From contig JAGVMG010000072.1 in assembly GCA_020053915.1 (NCBI GenBank), positions 62,001 to 126,000 on the forward strand: a DNA stretch of 64,000 bases, written 5' to 3'. The notes under the pieces were generated by a model. It was not told where the DNA came from, ran no database searches, and saw nothing but the letters and a program-made list of their open reading frames with translations. This document shows, piece by piece, positions 26,599 to 35,591 of the stretch. Source of the stretch: Parachlamydiales bacterium. Lineage in GTDB: Bacteria > Chlamydiota > Chlamydiia > Chlamydiales > Rhabdochlamydiaceae. The number at the start of each line of letters is the position of its first letter. Position 1 is the first letter of the stretch. A program made the translations under genes and the position numbers.

Positions 26599-26941
26599 AT
26601 GAAAAGACTGATTATCCAAACCAAACTATTTTCGAGCGATCTAGATAAGCTGGTAGCGGGAAATAAACTATTGATCACCGACTATGAAGCGTTAGAAAGG
26701 CTGCTCTTAACAGATCCTGAAAAAGGCGACTTGATCAAAGGAACAGGTGGATTAAGGAAAATCAGATTAAAATCTTCCTCTTAAGGGGAAAAGCGGAGGA
26801 TTCCGAGTCTGTTATTTTGATTTCCCTGAGAAAGAACAACTATTTTTCGTGGTAATCTATGGAAATAATAAGCAAGAAAACATATCGCAAAGCGACAAAG
26901 AAATATTCAGGAAACTCATTGAAAAAATCAAAAAAAAATAA
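26599..26941 (+). pseudogene. RelE/HigB-like toxin gene with a +1 frameshift
   Basis: The first frame gives MKRLIIQTKLFSSDLDKLV ... TDPEKGDLIKGTGGLRKIRLKSSS and stops at TAA 26782-26784. Skipping one base (the T at 26782) continues the family: KGKSGGFRVCYFDFPEKEQL, then FFVVIYGNNKQENIS ... LIEKIKKK, stopping at 26939-26941. Together these give about 113 residues, the normal size and motif order of a RelE/HigB-type mRNA-cleaving toxin (GTGGLRKIR, then RVCY..). The antitoxin ATG follows 4 bases after the second stop. Either the toxin is inactivated by an inserted T, or the site TCT-TAA-G is a programmed +1 shift. A reading error is also possible. Confidence 0.8.
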
Positions 26942-26945
26942 ACCC

Positions 26946-27251
26946 ATGAGTGCTGTTTCCAAGAAAATACAAAAAGGGCTAGAAGAAATCTTCGAATACA
27001 CACAAGGAAAAAGAACATTACGAACAAAACTCATCGAACTTCCCGAACCTCCTCTAGAATATGGAGCTAAAGAAATTAGACAAATTCGAGAAAAAGGAGA
27101 CTATTCTCAAGGCGTTTTTGCCATCATCTTAAACGTCAGCAAACGAACAGTTCAATCTTGGGAATCTGGATCTCGTTCTCCTAGCCATTCCGCACTTCGA
27201 CTTCTCGAGATTATTGATAAGGGTATTTATTGTCCCAGCACTTTGGCATAG
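26946..27251 (+). CDS. HigA-like antitoxin, helix-turn-helix
   Basis: 101 aa from ATG 26946 (MSAVSKKIQKGLEEIFEYTQG), 4 bases after the toxin frame; the frame is open to 26859 but that part overlaps the toxin reading frame. The C-terminal half is an HTH of the MqsA/HigA-type: EIRQIREKGDYSQGVFAIIL, then NVSKRTVQSWESGSRSPSHSA. It would neutralise the upstream toxin and autoregulate the operon. The antitoxin is intact while the toxin is frameshifted, the usual pattern of decay of such loci. Confidence 0.85.
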   Translation: MSAVSKKIQKGLEEIFEYTQGKRTLRTKLIELPEPPLEYGAKEIRQIREKGDYSQGVFAIILNVSKRTVQSWESGSRSPSHSALRLLEIIDKGIYCPSTLA

Positions 27252-27293
27252 ATTATTTTTCACCTTCCAGATAGGCTTTTATAGGCATTATTA

Positions 27294-28067
27294 TCAGTCG
27301 CAGTCGTGGAACAGATAGCCATATTTCGATATAAATGATTCTATCTTAGATTTAACGTCTGCACTTCCTTGATTTTCATAAATTTCTTTTACAGCTTGTA
27401 ACATTTCAGTATTTTGATTAAAAATCTCCTCATCGAAATGACTTTGCAAGCACTTTTTCACAACTGAATAAAAAAAGGTATTGTCATTTGATTTTAGAAA
27501 CTCAAAACTTGAAGGATCGTCTTCTTTTAGTCTCGCAAATCCGAAATCTATGAAATAGTATCGGTTTTTGAAGTGATCATACATGATGTTTCTTCGATGA
27601 ATATCCCCATGTACAACTCCTGCGGAATGCATCTCACGTATTTGTATTGCCAATTGGTCTAGCATGAGAATTTTTTCCCAAAATGAAAGTTTCGAGTTTA
27701 ACTGGGATAAAGTGACAGAGAGATATCGGAGGATCACAGCGTTGGGTAGATCAGTGCTTTTTATGTAGTGTTTAAAGGAGGGGCAGTTATTTTTTAAAAA
27801 TGCACACGCTTTTTTTTCTTGTTGATAGATAGAGAGTTGTCTAGGAATCGTTGTTTGAAAAAACACCTTCACAACCTTGGTCTTATGCCGAGGATCTTTG
27901 GGCTTGAGTTCGAGTGCTGCACTTGTCGTTCCCGTTTCGAGAATTTCGCCATATTCATATTCAGTTTTAAACACTGAATCGTTTTTCTTTTTTGTTCGAA
28001 AAATCGTTCCAGAGCTGTCTTTTTCCCAAACGACTGATTTAATACCTGAACTTATTGATGCAGCCAT
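27294..28067 (-). CDS. Eukaryotic-like Ser/Thr protein kinase, putative effector
   Basis: 257 aa kinase domain without other regions. Beta-3 lysine K67 (TKVVKVFF), helix-C glutamate E84 (YQQEKKA), catalytic loop VVHGDIHRRNIM with D155 and N160, and DFG at 174-176 (FIDFGFARL). The catalytic residues are all present, so activity is likely. The glycine loop is weak (EYGEILETGTTSAAL). The gene is AT-richer than the housekeeping genes nearby. There is no membrane segment or PASTA domain, unlike cell-wall-sensing kinases, which fits a secreted, host-directed kinase. Confidence 0.8.
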   Translation of the reverse strand: MAASISSGIKSVVWEKDSSGTIFRTKKKNDSVFKTEYEYGEILETGTTSAALELKPKDPRHKTKVVKVFFQTTIPRQLSIYQQEKKACAFLKNNCPSFKHYIKSTDLPNAVILRYLSVTLSQLNSKLSFWEKILMLDQLAIQIREMHSAGVVHGDIHRRNIMYDHFKNRYYFIDFGFARLKEDDPSSFEFLKSNDNTFFYSVVKKCLQSHFDEEIFNQNTEMLQAVKEIYENQGSADVKSKIESFISKYGYLFHDCD

Positions 28068-28203
28068 ATTCTACTCTTCTTTGATTACACAATAACACCA
28101 ACTATACACATTTTTTAAATAAAAAACAATTCGTATTTTATTGTATTTTTTCACAATTAATTTTTTAAATTATGCAACAAAAGAATAGCGACCTATGCAA
28201 AAA

Positions 28204-28240
28204 GACACGCCTCGCAGCAGGTCTATGCGCGAGGCGGGTC
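28204..28240 (-). terminator. Terminator downstream of the small LRR-like gene
   Basis: CGCCTCGC (28208-28215) pairs with GCGAGGCG (28229-28236). On the minus strand the stem is followed by GTCTTTTTG; on the plus strand by GTCTTTT. It lies after the minus-strand gene at 28276. The loop-flank design resembles the orphan hairpin at 26424. Confidence 0.75.
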
Positions 28241-28275
28241 TTTTAGAATAAAGAATTATTTAAAATCAGAGATTA

Positions 28276-28614
28276 CTATCTAGCAAATGATAACATTTCA
28301 AATAGTGCTGGCGGTTGATAACCAGGAACTACGACATAGTCCTCTTCGGAATTAGGGGCGCTCACCCTTGCTCTCCACGCTTCATAATTCGTTAAAGCCA
28401 CTCCATTTAACCCTAATTGCTGACCAGTTAAGCTCCTAATATCTCTTTCCGGCTGAAGAGCTGCTCTTTGAGAAGGACGGAGAAGTCTTAACACAAAAGC
28501 AGTAATCGCTGTTCCTAAGTCACTCAGTTTTCCAGGGAAATCTAAAGCGATTAAGCAATTATACGTCCCAGCGGGAGAAAAAGAAAAATGCGAATTTATT
28601 TGATTTGAAAACAC
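28276..28614 (-). CDS. Small LRR-like protein of unknown function
   Basis: 112 aa with a GTG start preceded by GGTGATGAT. The middle reads LTGQQLGLNGVALTNYEAWRARV, similar to the end of the LRR protein at 16994. The N-terminus (FSNQINSHFSFSPAG) and tail (YVVVPGYQPPALFEML) show nothing familiar. It could be a remnant of a larger LRR gene. Own terminator downstream. Confidence 0.5.
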   Translation of the reverse strand: MFSNQINSHFSFSPAGTYNCLIALDFPGKLSDLGTAITAFVLRLLRPSQRAALQPERDIRSLTGQQLGLNGVALTNYEAWRARVSAPNSEEDYVVVPGYQPPALFEMLSFAR

Positions 28615-28853
28615 ATCATCACCGATTTTAATATTTATATTATCTTGCGAAAATTATTATATCACATTTATAATATAAATATCAATGCAAATCGTTAATT
28701 AGACTCATTTTACAGATCAATAGACTAATAAGCTAATAATCAATGACTTACACAACTTGACCTTGTCTCCTTCGTCTGCCCATTGACTTTATCCATCAAA
28801 AACCCCATCATCATATCTATTTTAAATTCCGCTATTGCAAGGATAGAAATCTT

Positions 28854-30131
28854 ATGCTCGACATGCGACTGCTACGGACCCAAAAAGAGGCGATCGAGGC
28901 AAAATTAAAAACCAAAGATCCCGCTGTTAACCTCTCCCCTATTCTCGCTCTTGACGAGAGGATCCGCGTCATTAAGACAACGGTCGAAGAACTCAAGGCG
29001 TCCCGCAACCACTTATCCAAAGAGATCGGCGAGAAAAAACGGCTCAAACAAGACACGACAGAGTTGATGAGTGAAGTGGCAGGTCTTGGAGACAAAATCG
29101 CCATTTTAGATCAGGAACTTGGGCTTTTGGAAACAGATCTTACACACCAACTCGCCTGCCTTCCCAATCTTCCGCGCGATGAGATCAAAATCTCTCCCGA
29201 TCCTAAAGACAACGTCTGCATTAAAACGTTTGGAGAAAAAAGAGAGTTCTCTTTTGCGTTTAAAAACCATGTCGAGTTAAACGAAACGCTGCATCTTTTT
29301 GACTTTAAGCGCGCTGCTAAAGTTTCTGGAAGCGGCTGGCCTGCTTATCGCGATGTTGGAGCGCGTCTCGAATGGGCGCTCATCAATTACATGATCGATA
29401 CGCATTTAGAAAACGGCTTTACCATGTGGATGCCTCCTCATCTCGTGCGTCCTGAGATGATGTTCGGCGCAGGACAACTGCCTAAGTTTGAAAAACAACT
29501 GTTTAAAATCCACGACGAGGATTATCAGCTGTATTTGATCCCCACCTCTGAGGTAGCACTCAACGGTCTGTATTACGATGAGATTTTAAAGGAAGAGGAT
29601 CTTCCGTTCAAATACATCGCGTACACTCCATGCTTTAGAAGAGAAGCCGGAGCTGCAGGTTCTCAAGAGCGCGGCTTGATCCGCATGCACCAATTCAATA
29701 AAGTCGAAATGTTTTGTTTTGCAACACCCGATCAAAGCGATCAGATCTTCGATGAAATGATGGCAAGTGCTGAACAGATTTTGCAAGGCCTCAACATCCA
29801 CTACCGCAATATGCTGCTTGTGACAGGCGACATGTCTTTTGCTGCGGCAAAAACAATCGACATCGAAGTGTGGCTGCCCGGTCAAAACCGCTACTATGAA
29901 GTTTCTTCTGTATCGCATTGCACAGACTTTCAAGCGCGCAGATCGCAAATCCGTTTCCGCCACAAGGATGAAAAGCCAGAGCTCGTCCATACGCTTAACG
30001 GCTCTGGACTCGCAACGTCGCGACTCATGGTGGCTCTTTTAGAAAATAATCAAAATGAAGATGGCTCTGTGACCCTTCCTGTGGTATTACATAAATATTT
30101 GAATGGAATGAAAGAGATTAAACCGATCTAG
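28854..30131 (+). CDS. serS: Seryl-tRNA synthetase
   Basis: Class II aminoacyl-tRNA synthetase charging tRNA-Ser. 425 aa. N-terminal long antiparallel coiled coil (about 1-110, tRNA-binding arm), then the catalytic core: motif 2 TPCFRREAGAAGSQERGLIRMHQF and motif 3 LNGSGLATSRLMVALLENNQ. Starts MLDMRLLRTQKEAIEAKLKTK, typical of the family. Followed after 7 bases by an M18 peptidase and then CT728/CT727-like genes, as around C. trachomatis serS (CT729, from memory) except for the peptidase. Confidence 0.97.
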   Translation: MLDMRLLRTQKEAIEAKLKTKDPAVNLSPILALDERIRVIKTTVEELKASRNHLSKEIGEKKRLKQDTTELMSEVAGLGDKIAILDQELGLLETDLTHQLACLPNLPRDEIKISPDPKDNVCIKTFGEKREFSFAFKNHVELNETLHLFDFKRAAKVSGSGWPAYRDVGARLEWALINYMIDTHLENGFTMWMPPHLVRPEMMFGAGQLPKFEKQLFKIHDEDYQLYLIPTSEVALNGLYYDEILKEEDLPFKYIAYTPCFRREAGAAGSQERGLIRMHQFNKVEMFCFATPDQSDQIFDEMMASAEQILQGLNIHYRNMLLVTGDMSFAAAKTIDIEVWLPGQNRYYEVSSVSHCTDFQARRSQIRFRHKDEKPELVHTLNGSGLATSRLMVALLENNQNEDGSVTLPVVLHKYLNGMKEIKPI

Positions 30132-30138
30132 AGGTTCT

Positions 30139-31422
30139 ATGGCGCACATTCTCTCCGACTTTAAGGCGTTTTTGGATGAATCCCCCACGTCTTGGCATGC
30201 GGTCTTACAACTGGGCAACCGGTTTGCGATCCGCGACTTTATCCCGCTGAAGGAAGGGGAGAAATGGGATTTGGAGCCGGGAAAACGCTACTTTGTTTCG
30301 CGCGGAGGCGCATTATGCGCATTCTCTCTTCCGGAAGAAAAGCCGCTTCAAGCGATTTTGTTAGCATCGCATACAGACAGCCCTAGTCTTAAGCTTAAAC
30401 CAGAACCTGCCTTCCAAAAAGAGAACATGCATCTTTTAGGGGTGGAAACTTATGGCTCACCACTTCTCTCTTCGTGGCTCAACCGCGACTTGTCCCTTGC
30501 AGGAAAAGTCGTTGTCCTCAACGCTCAAGATGAGGTCGAAGAAAAGCTTGTCTTCATCGACGATGCCCTCTTGTTTATTCCACAACTCGCCATCCATCTC
30601 GATCGAGAAGTGAATGAAAAAGGGCTTCTGCTCAATAAACAGGATCATCTCTGTCCGATTATTGGACTATGCGATGAATCCACGGATTTACGCTTCTCTT
30701 TAGAGGCGCTTCTGAGACGCCACCTCGTATTTAACTCTCTGATTTCTTTCGAACTCTTTTGCGTCCCCATTGAGCAAGCGCGCTTTGTCGGATCAGATAA
30801 TGAGATGATTGCCTCATACCGTCTCGATAATCTCGCAAGCGCACATGCCGCTGCAACTGCAATGGCCATGCAGCCTTCTGCTCCCAAGAACACGTTGCAG
30901 ATGGCCTTCTTTTATGACCATGAGGAAATCGGATCCCACTCCAAAGAGGGCGCTGCCTCCCCATTTTTAAATGAAACGCTCATGCGCGTATGCCACGCGC
31001 TGCATCTCAGTATGGAAGAGAAACTTCTTCTCAAAAACCGCTCGCTATGTGTTTCGATCGATATGGCACACGCACTTAATCCCAATTATCCTGAAAAACA
31101 CGACCCTCAGCATGCTCCGCTTTTAGGAAAAGGGATTGCGATCAAATACAATGCGAATCAAAAATATGCGACAAACGCCTTTTCAGCAGCAGCCATCATT
31201 CTTGCCTGCAAACAGCTCAACCTTCCCTATCAATCCTTTGTCTGCCGATCTGATCTTCCGTGCGGGAGCACCGTCGGGCCGATCATTGCAGAATCAACTG
31301 GGATTGCGACAGTGGATATTGGCTCCCCTCAGCTTTCGATGCATTCGGTGCGCGAAGTGATGGCTTGCCAGGACCACATGGACATGTGCCATCTCCTTTC
31401 CCATCTCGTGAAGGAGTATTAA
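30139..31422 (+). CDS. apeB: M18 family aminopeptidase (aspartyl aminopeptidase type)
   Basis: 427 aa, cytosolic dinuclear-zinc aminopeptidase removing N-terminal acidic residues. Motifs: LLASHTDSPSLKLKPEP (zinc His/Asp), FVGSDNEMIASYRLDNLASA, FYDHEEIGSHSKEGAASPFL (catalytic Glu pair), SIDMAHALNPNYPEKHDP, and HSVREVMACQDHMDM near the end. Length is standard for the family. It likely recycles host-derived peptides. It sits 7 bases after serS and 3 bases before the VIT-like gene, so it shares their operon. Confidence 0.93.
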   Translation: MAHILSDFKAFLDESPTSWHAVLQLGNRFAIRDFIPLKEGEKWDLEPGKRYFVSRGGALCAFSLPEEKPLQAILLASHTDSPSLKLKPEPAFQKENMHLLGVETYGSPLLSSWLNRDLSLAGKVVVLNAQDEVEEKLVFIDDALLFIPQLAIHLDREVNEKGLLLNKQDHLCPIIGLCDESTDLRFSLEALLRRHLVFNSLISFELFCVPIEQARFVGSDNEMIASYRLDNLASAHAAATAMAMQPSAPKNTLQMAFFYDHEEIGSHSKEGAASPFLNETLMRVCHALHLSMEEKLLLKNRSLCVSIDMAHALNPNYPEKHDPQHAPLLGKGIAIKYNANQKYATNAFSAAAIILACKQLNLPYQSFVCRSDLPCGSTVGPIIAESTGIATVDIGSPQLSMHSVREVMACQDHMDMCHLLSHLVKEY

Positions 31423-31425
31423 TCC

Positions 31426-32181
31426 ATGACTACGCCTCCCTATGATCATTTCGAAGGCAAGCCGGTTATTGACCATCTAAAAGAAGCGAGATCACGCGGG
31501 GCGATGGCCTCTGCAGAAATCCATGGAACGGAGATGCCGGGACATCATGCAGCGGCGGCCGACGCGACAAAAGAGACCGCTCTCGCGCTGCTCATCCTCT
31601 GGGCGATCTGCGTGCACTTTTTTAGTGAACCCAAAACGCTTGTCATTCTGATGCTGTTCTCCTGCGGATGGCTGATTTGGAAAACAGGGCGAAGTGCTCT
31701 ACTCGGCTGGGCGCGGATGGAGCGGCTGCACCGCGTGATCGAAGAAGAGCGCTGGGAAATTGAACACCACCGACAACAAGAACGCGAGGAACTGACCGAG
31801 CTCTACCAAGCCAAAGGACTGCAGGGCAAACTTCTCGAAGAAGTGATCGATGTATTGATGGCCGATGACAATCGACTGCTCCGGGTGATGCTCGAAGAAG
31901 AATTGGGGCTCACACTCGAAGCGTATGAGCATCCTTTGAAACAAGCTTCAGGAGCGGCTCTTGGGACTTTCTGTAGCGCACTTCTTCTTTTAGGCGCCTA
32001 CCTGTTCATTCCTGCTTTTGGCATCCCCTTGATTGCTGTCTGCTTGATTGTCTTTGCAGCGACACTTTCTGCTAAACTAGAACGCAACCGCCCTTTAAGT
32101 GCAATCGTCTGGAACCTAGCCCTTGCGGTGCTAGCGTCCGGAACGGTTTACTTTATCGGACAACTGATTGTCGGTAGTTGA
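31426..32181 (+). CDS. VIT1/CCC1-like membrane protein
   Basis: 251 aa with membrane segments near residues 47-85 and three to four more after 180. The central cytoplasmic stretch EEREELTELYQAKGLQGKLLEEVIDVLM ... MLEEELGL is the metal-loading domain of the VIT1/CCC1 iron/manganese transporter family. The next gene is a metal P-type ATPase. The position matches CT728 of C. trachomatis (from memory: hypothetical, next to zntA). Transport of iron or manganese is likely but inferred. Confidence 0.75.
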   Translation: MTTPPYDHFEGKPVIDHLKEARSRGAMASAEIHGTEMPGHHAAAADATKETALALLILWAICVHFFSEPKTLVILMLFSCGWLIWKTGRSALLGWARMERLHRVIEEERWEIEHHRQQEREELTELYQAKGLQGKLLEEVIDVLMADDNRLLRVMLEEELGLTLEAYEHPLKQASGAALGTFCSALLLLGAYLFIPAFGIPLIAVCLIVFAATLSAKLERNRPLSAIVWNLALAVLASGTVYFIGQLIVGS

Positions 32182-32182
32182 T

Positions 32183-34171
32183 ATGCCCCCTTCAGTGCCT
32201 TATATCTTCGATGAGTTTTTCGCTTCAGGACAAGAGGAGAGCATCAGCCCATTTCTCACTCCGTCTTCCCGGTCTTGGGGCAAAAATTTAAGCCTTAAAG
32301 TGGCACTCATTTCTGCCGGTTTTCTTCTTTTGGCCTTTATCACTTCTTTTTTTGTCTCACCGCTCTCTTCTTTCTTGCTTCTCGTTGTCTACTTTCTTTC
32401 GGGAACACCGGCTCTTTTAGGAGCGATTGAAGACATCAGCAACTTTGAGATTAATATCGACGTTTTGATGACGCTCGCAGCTCTTCTCTCTGTCATCATC
32501 GGCAGTGGCATGGAAGGAGCGCTTTTGCTGGTCTTATTTGAATTTTCAGGGGCGATGGAAAACATGGTCGCGGAAAAAACAAAAGGGACCTTAAGCCATC
32601 TCAACCAGCTCTCTCCTCGCATGGCCTTTGTAGTTGGAGAAAATGGAACCCTTTATGAAAAGTCGGTCAAAGAGATTTCGATTGGCAGCTTATGTCTGAT
32701 CAAAGCGGGAGAGGTCGTTCCTTTGGATGGAATCGTTATCGAGGGAAGTTCCTTTGTCAATTTATTCCATTTGACGGGAGAAGGGGAACCGATTCCGAAA
32801 AAAAAGGGAGATGAAGTTCCTGCCGGCGCGCGCAATTTCGATGGAACGCTCACGATACAAGTCACACGAACGAGTGCAGATTCGACATTAAGCCGGATTA
32901 TCCATCTCATTACACAAGCGCAAGAAGCCAAGCCGCGGCTGCAGCGTTTTCTCGATCGCTTCAGCTCGTGGTATGCGATGACCATCATCGCTCTCTTTTT
33001 CCTTTTTGCATTGACGATTCCGTTACTGTTTCCGATGCCTTATTTCGGCGCTGAAGGCGGGATCTACCGTGCGCTTGCTTTTTTAATTGCAGCCTCTCCT
33101 TGCGCGCTCATCATTGCGACGCCAACTGCTTATTTGAGTGCGATTAGCTCGTGTGCGCGCCGGGGAATCATTTTAAAAGGGGGAATCATCTTAGATGCGC
33201 TTGCCAGCTGCACAACGATTGCCTTCGATAAAACAGGAACGTTGACAACAGGAGAGCTACGCTGCGTGGCAATTGAGCCATTGACTCCTTCTCCAATTTG
33301 CTCGATGAAAGAAGCCTTGGCCATCGCTTATTCCCTTGAGCGCAATGCAGTGCACCCAATTGCAGATGCGATTAACCGACATGCGCAGCAACAACAAGTC
33401 AGGCCTGTCGAGCTACTTGAGTTTACCTCTGTTCCTGGCTATGGGCTAGAAGGAAAAGCGCGTTTAAATACCCAAGAAATTTCCGTCTATATTGGACATG
33501 CCGCTTACATTGGCCAAAAAATTCCCACAGAAGATCAAGACCGCTGGAAAGCCCTCTTACCTACCCTCACAAAATCTGGGCACCTTAATACAATTCTTCT
33601 CGTTGGGTCCACACTGTTCGTCTTCCACTTCTTAGATACTCTCCGTCCCCAGTCGGTACAGCTCATCGAAACCCTAAAAACTAAAGACCACATCAAGCCG
33701 ATTATGCTCACCGGCGATCATGCTGACATTGCAGCTGCTGTTGCCGCCCAAGTGGGCATTGAGGAAGTGCACGCGAACTTGCGCCCAGAAGATAAACTCC
33801 GCAAGGTGACTGAATTTGCGGAAAAAGGGGGGCTCATGATGGTGGGCGACGGAATCAACGATGCTCCCGCCCTTGCAAGAGCTACTGTCGGCATTTCGAT
33901 GGGGAAAATCGGAAGTGCAACTGCCGTTGAGGCCTCTGATGTCGTTTTCTTAAACGACGACCTCTTTTTACTCAGCTGGCTGACGCAAAAATCCCATCAA
34001 ACACTGCGGATCGTCAAACAAAACATCAGCTTGGCGCTCGGAGTCATTCTATTTGCAACCACGCCAGCACTCCTCGGCTGGGTTCCCTTATGGGTCGCTG
34101 TGATCCTCCACGAAGGAGGCACAGTCCTCGTCGGCCTTAACAGTTTGCGCCTTTTACGCTCGAAGACATGA
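32183..34171 (+). CDS. zntA: Heavy-metal-translocating P1B-type ATPase
   Basis: 662 aa from ATG 32183 (MPPSVPYIFDEFF), one base after the previous stop; no N-terminal metal-binding HMA domain is visible. Key motifs: LTGEGEPIPKKKGDEV (actuator TGE), AASPCALIIATPTAYLSA (SPC metal-binding transmembrane motif, as in Zn/Cd/Pb and Co pumps), DKTGTLTTGE (phosphorylated Asp), HP motif (HPIADAIN), MLTGDHADIA and GDGINDAPALA. It exports a divalent or soft metal. The 3' end overlaps the convergent LRR gene by 35 bases. C. trachomatis counterpart CT727 (from memory). Confidence 0.93.
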   Translation: MPPSVPYIFDEFFASGQEESISPFLTPSSRSWGKNLSLKVALISAGFLLLAFITSFFVSPLSSFLLLVVYFLSGTPALLGAIEDISNFEINIDVLMTLAALLSVIIGSGMEGALLLVLFEFSGAMENMVAEKTKGTLSHLNQLSPRMAFVVGENGTLYEKSVKEISIGSLCLIKAGEVVPLDGIVIEGSSFVNLFHLTGEGEPIPKKKGDEVPAGARNFDGTLTIQVTRTSADSTLSRIIHLITQAQEAKPRLQRFLDRFSSWYAMTIIALFFLFALTIPLLFPMPYFGAEGGIYRALAFLIAASPCALIIATPTAYLSAISSCARRGIILKGGIILDALASCTTIAFDKTGTLTTGELRCVAIEPLTPSPICSMKEALAIAYSLERNAVHPIADAINRHAQQQQVRPVELLEFTSVPGYGLEGKARLNTQEISVYIGHAAYIGQKIPTEDQDRWKALLPTLTKSGHLNTILLVGSTLFVFHFLDTLRPQSVQLIETLKTKDHIKPIMLTGDHADIAAAVAAQVGIEEVHANLRPEDKLRKVTEFAEKGGLMMVGDGINDAPALARATVGISMGKIGSATAVEASDVVFLNDDLFLLSWLTQKSHQTLRIVKQNISLALGVILFATTPALLGWVPLWVAVILHEGGTVLVGLNSLRLLRSKT

Positions 34172-35342
34172 GAAGCCTTTGCACTAATGTCTTTTCTCGT
34201 TCATTGCGATTATGCCTATTTCTTGCCAAGCGAGAGCGATAGCGCGCTCTCGTATCAAGTACGGGCCCAAGCGATGTCAATTGGGGATATTTGTTTAACA
34301 ACTCACAGAGTCCCCTTTTAGATTTAGACGAAGAACCTTTTCTTAACTGCAAGTTCAGGTGAGTCAATGTTGGATTGGCCTCGATCATCCATTCAAGAGC
34401 TCGGAGGCTACTAAAAGACAAACGGTCAAATTGAATAAAGAATGGAAAGGTATTCAATTGATGCATCGCTTGTTCGTATAAAGCCCAAGACTTTCCCTTT
34501 TTCCGTTTTTCTGCATCCAAACGATCTTTTGCTACTTGTTCAGGAAAAAGAAGAGTCCGCACTAAAATCTCTGTCAATGTGAGGGCTTTTCTTGATTGGT
34601 TAAATTGGTTTCGATTCAAAAACTCTTCCAATCTCGGAGTGAATGAAGGTAAAGACGATAAAGATGACATGGTAAATGTGTTGACCTGAACTGGCATAAG
34701 AGTTTCTTGTCCTATGAAATTCTCAGCTAATGAGATCCAAACCAGACTCCCATTCAGCTCCAGCGCTTCTCTCAGATATTCTACACCGCCCGAAGTAATC
34801 ATATTGCAACTTAAATCCAATCGTTGGATGCATGAATTCATAGAAAGTCCCGAGGCAATGATTTTTAAATCTCCATCTTCCATCGATGTAAATTTTAAAT
34901 CGATTCCTGCAAGAGGAACATTTTTTTCGAAAAGCCCCTGCAGGCTTTTATATCCTCTATCTGTGACTTTACTGAAGTAAGCATCAATACCGATGTTATA
35001 TTCCTTTAAGGATTCGGCAATCGCTGAAACAATCGAGACACTGTGCGGACAAGTATGATTGACATGGACACGAATTCTATCCAGATCGGGATTAGCAGCT
35101 GCAGCATACATACAGTCTCTTTCCACTTCAAAAAACGATCCCTCTCTCGATTGATGGTCGAGCTCTTTTCCATTAATCTCAATCGTCAGAATTGTAGGAC
35201 TAGGAGTGCGGCACAAGACAGGACTGCCTTCTCTCATAGGGAACGCAGGGCTGGGACTCCGTGCAAAGGGACTCGCAGCGCGAAAATAGGTAAAGGGACT
35301 CACGGATCTAGAATAGTCGGAAGGAACACTGGAAGCTGCCAT
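34137..35342 (-). CDS. Leucine-rich-repeat protein, putative effector
   Basis: 401 aa. Residues about 10-50 are an SP-rich disordered region with repeated SP(F/S/A) blocks (SPFTYF, SPFARSPSPAFP, GSPVLCRTPSP). LRR units of the RNase-inhibitor type follow from about 140 (GIDLKFTSMEDGDL, IQRLDLSCNMITSGGVEYL, SLVWISLAENFIGQE) and again near 310-370. A basic tail (YRSRLARNRHNRNEREK) closes it. ATG has GAGG upstream. No secretion signal can be read; effector role is inferred. Confidence 0.7.
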   Translation of the reverse strand: MAASSVPSDYSRSVSPFTYFRAASPFARSPSPAFPMREGSPVLCRTPSPTILTIEINGKELDHQSREGSFFEVERDCMYAAAANPDLDRIRVHVNHTCPHSVSIVSAIAESLKEYNIGIDAYFSKVTDRGYKSLQGLFEKNVPLAGIDLKFTSMEDGDLKIIASGLSMNSCIQRLDLSCNMITSGGVEYLREALELNGSLVWISLAENFIGQETLMPVQVNTFTMSSLSSLPSFTPRLEEFLNRNQFNQSRKALTLTEILVRTLLFPEQVAKDRLDAEKRKKGKSWALYEQAMHQLNTFPFFIQFDRLSFSSLRALEWMIEANPTLTHLNLQLRKGSSSKSKRGLCELLNKYPQLTSLGPVLDTRARYRSRLARNRHNRNEREKTLVQRLLMSSSVKGANC

Positions 35343-35591
35343 AAAAAACCTCTAAATATTTTAATTATTATTGTTTTGCAAAAATAATTATATCAAATAA
35401 ACTGATAATTAGCAACTGAAATAAAAGAAAACAAACAGCTTACAGCCAATGACTTAGATAATTAACACTGAATTTACATCCTCAGATATACCAGATCAAA
35501 AAATTTACACGCATAGAACGACTGCATATTGAATTTTTTTATAGGTTCAGGTGTACTGAAGGATTATACCTTATCCTAGGAGTCGCCTCTC

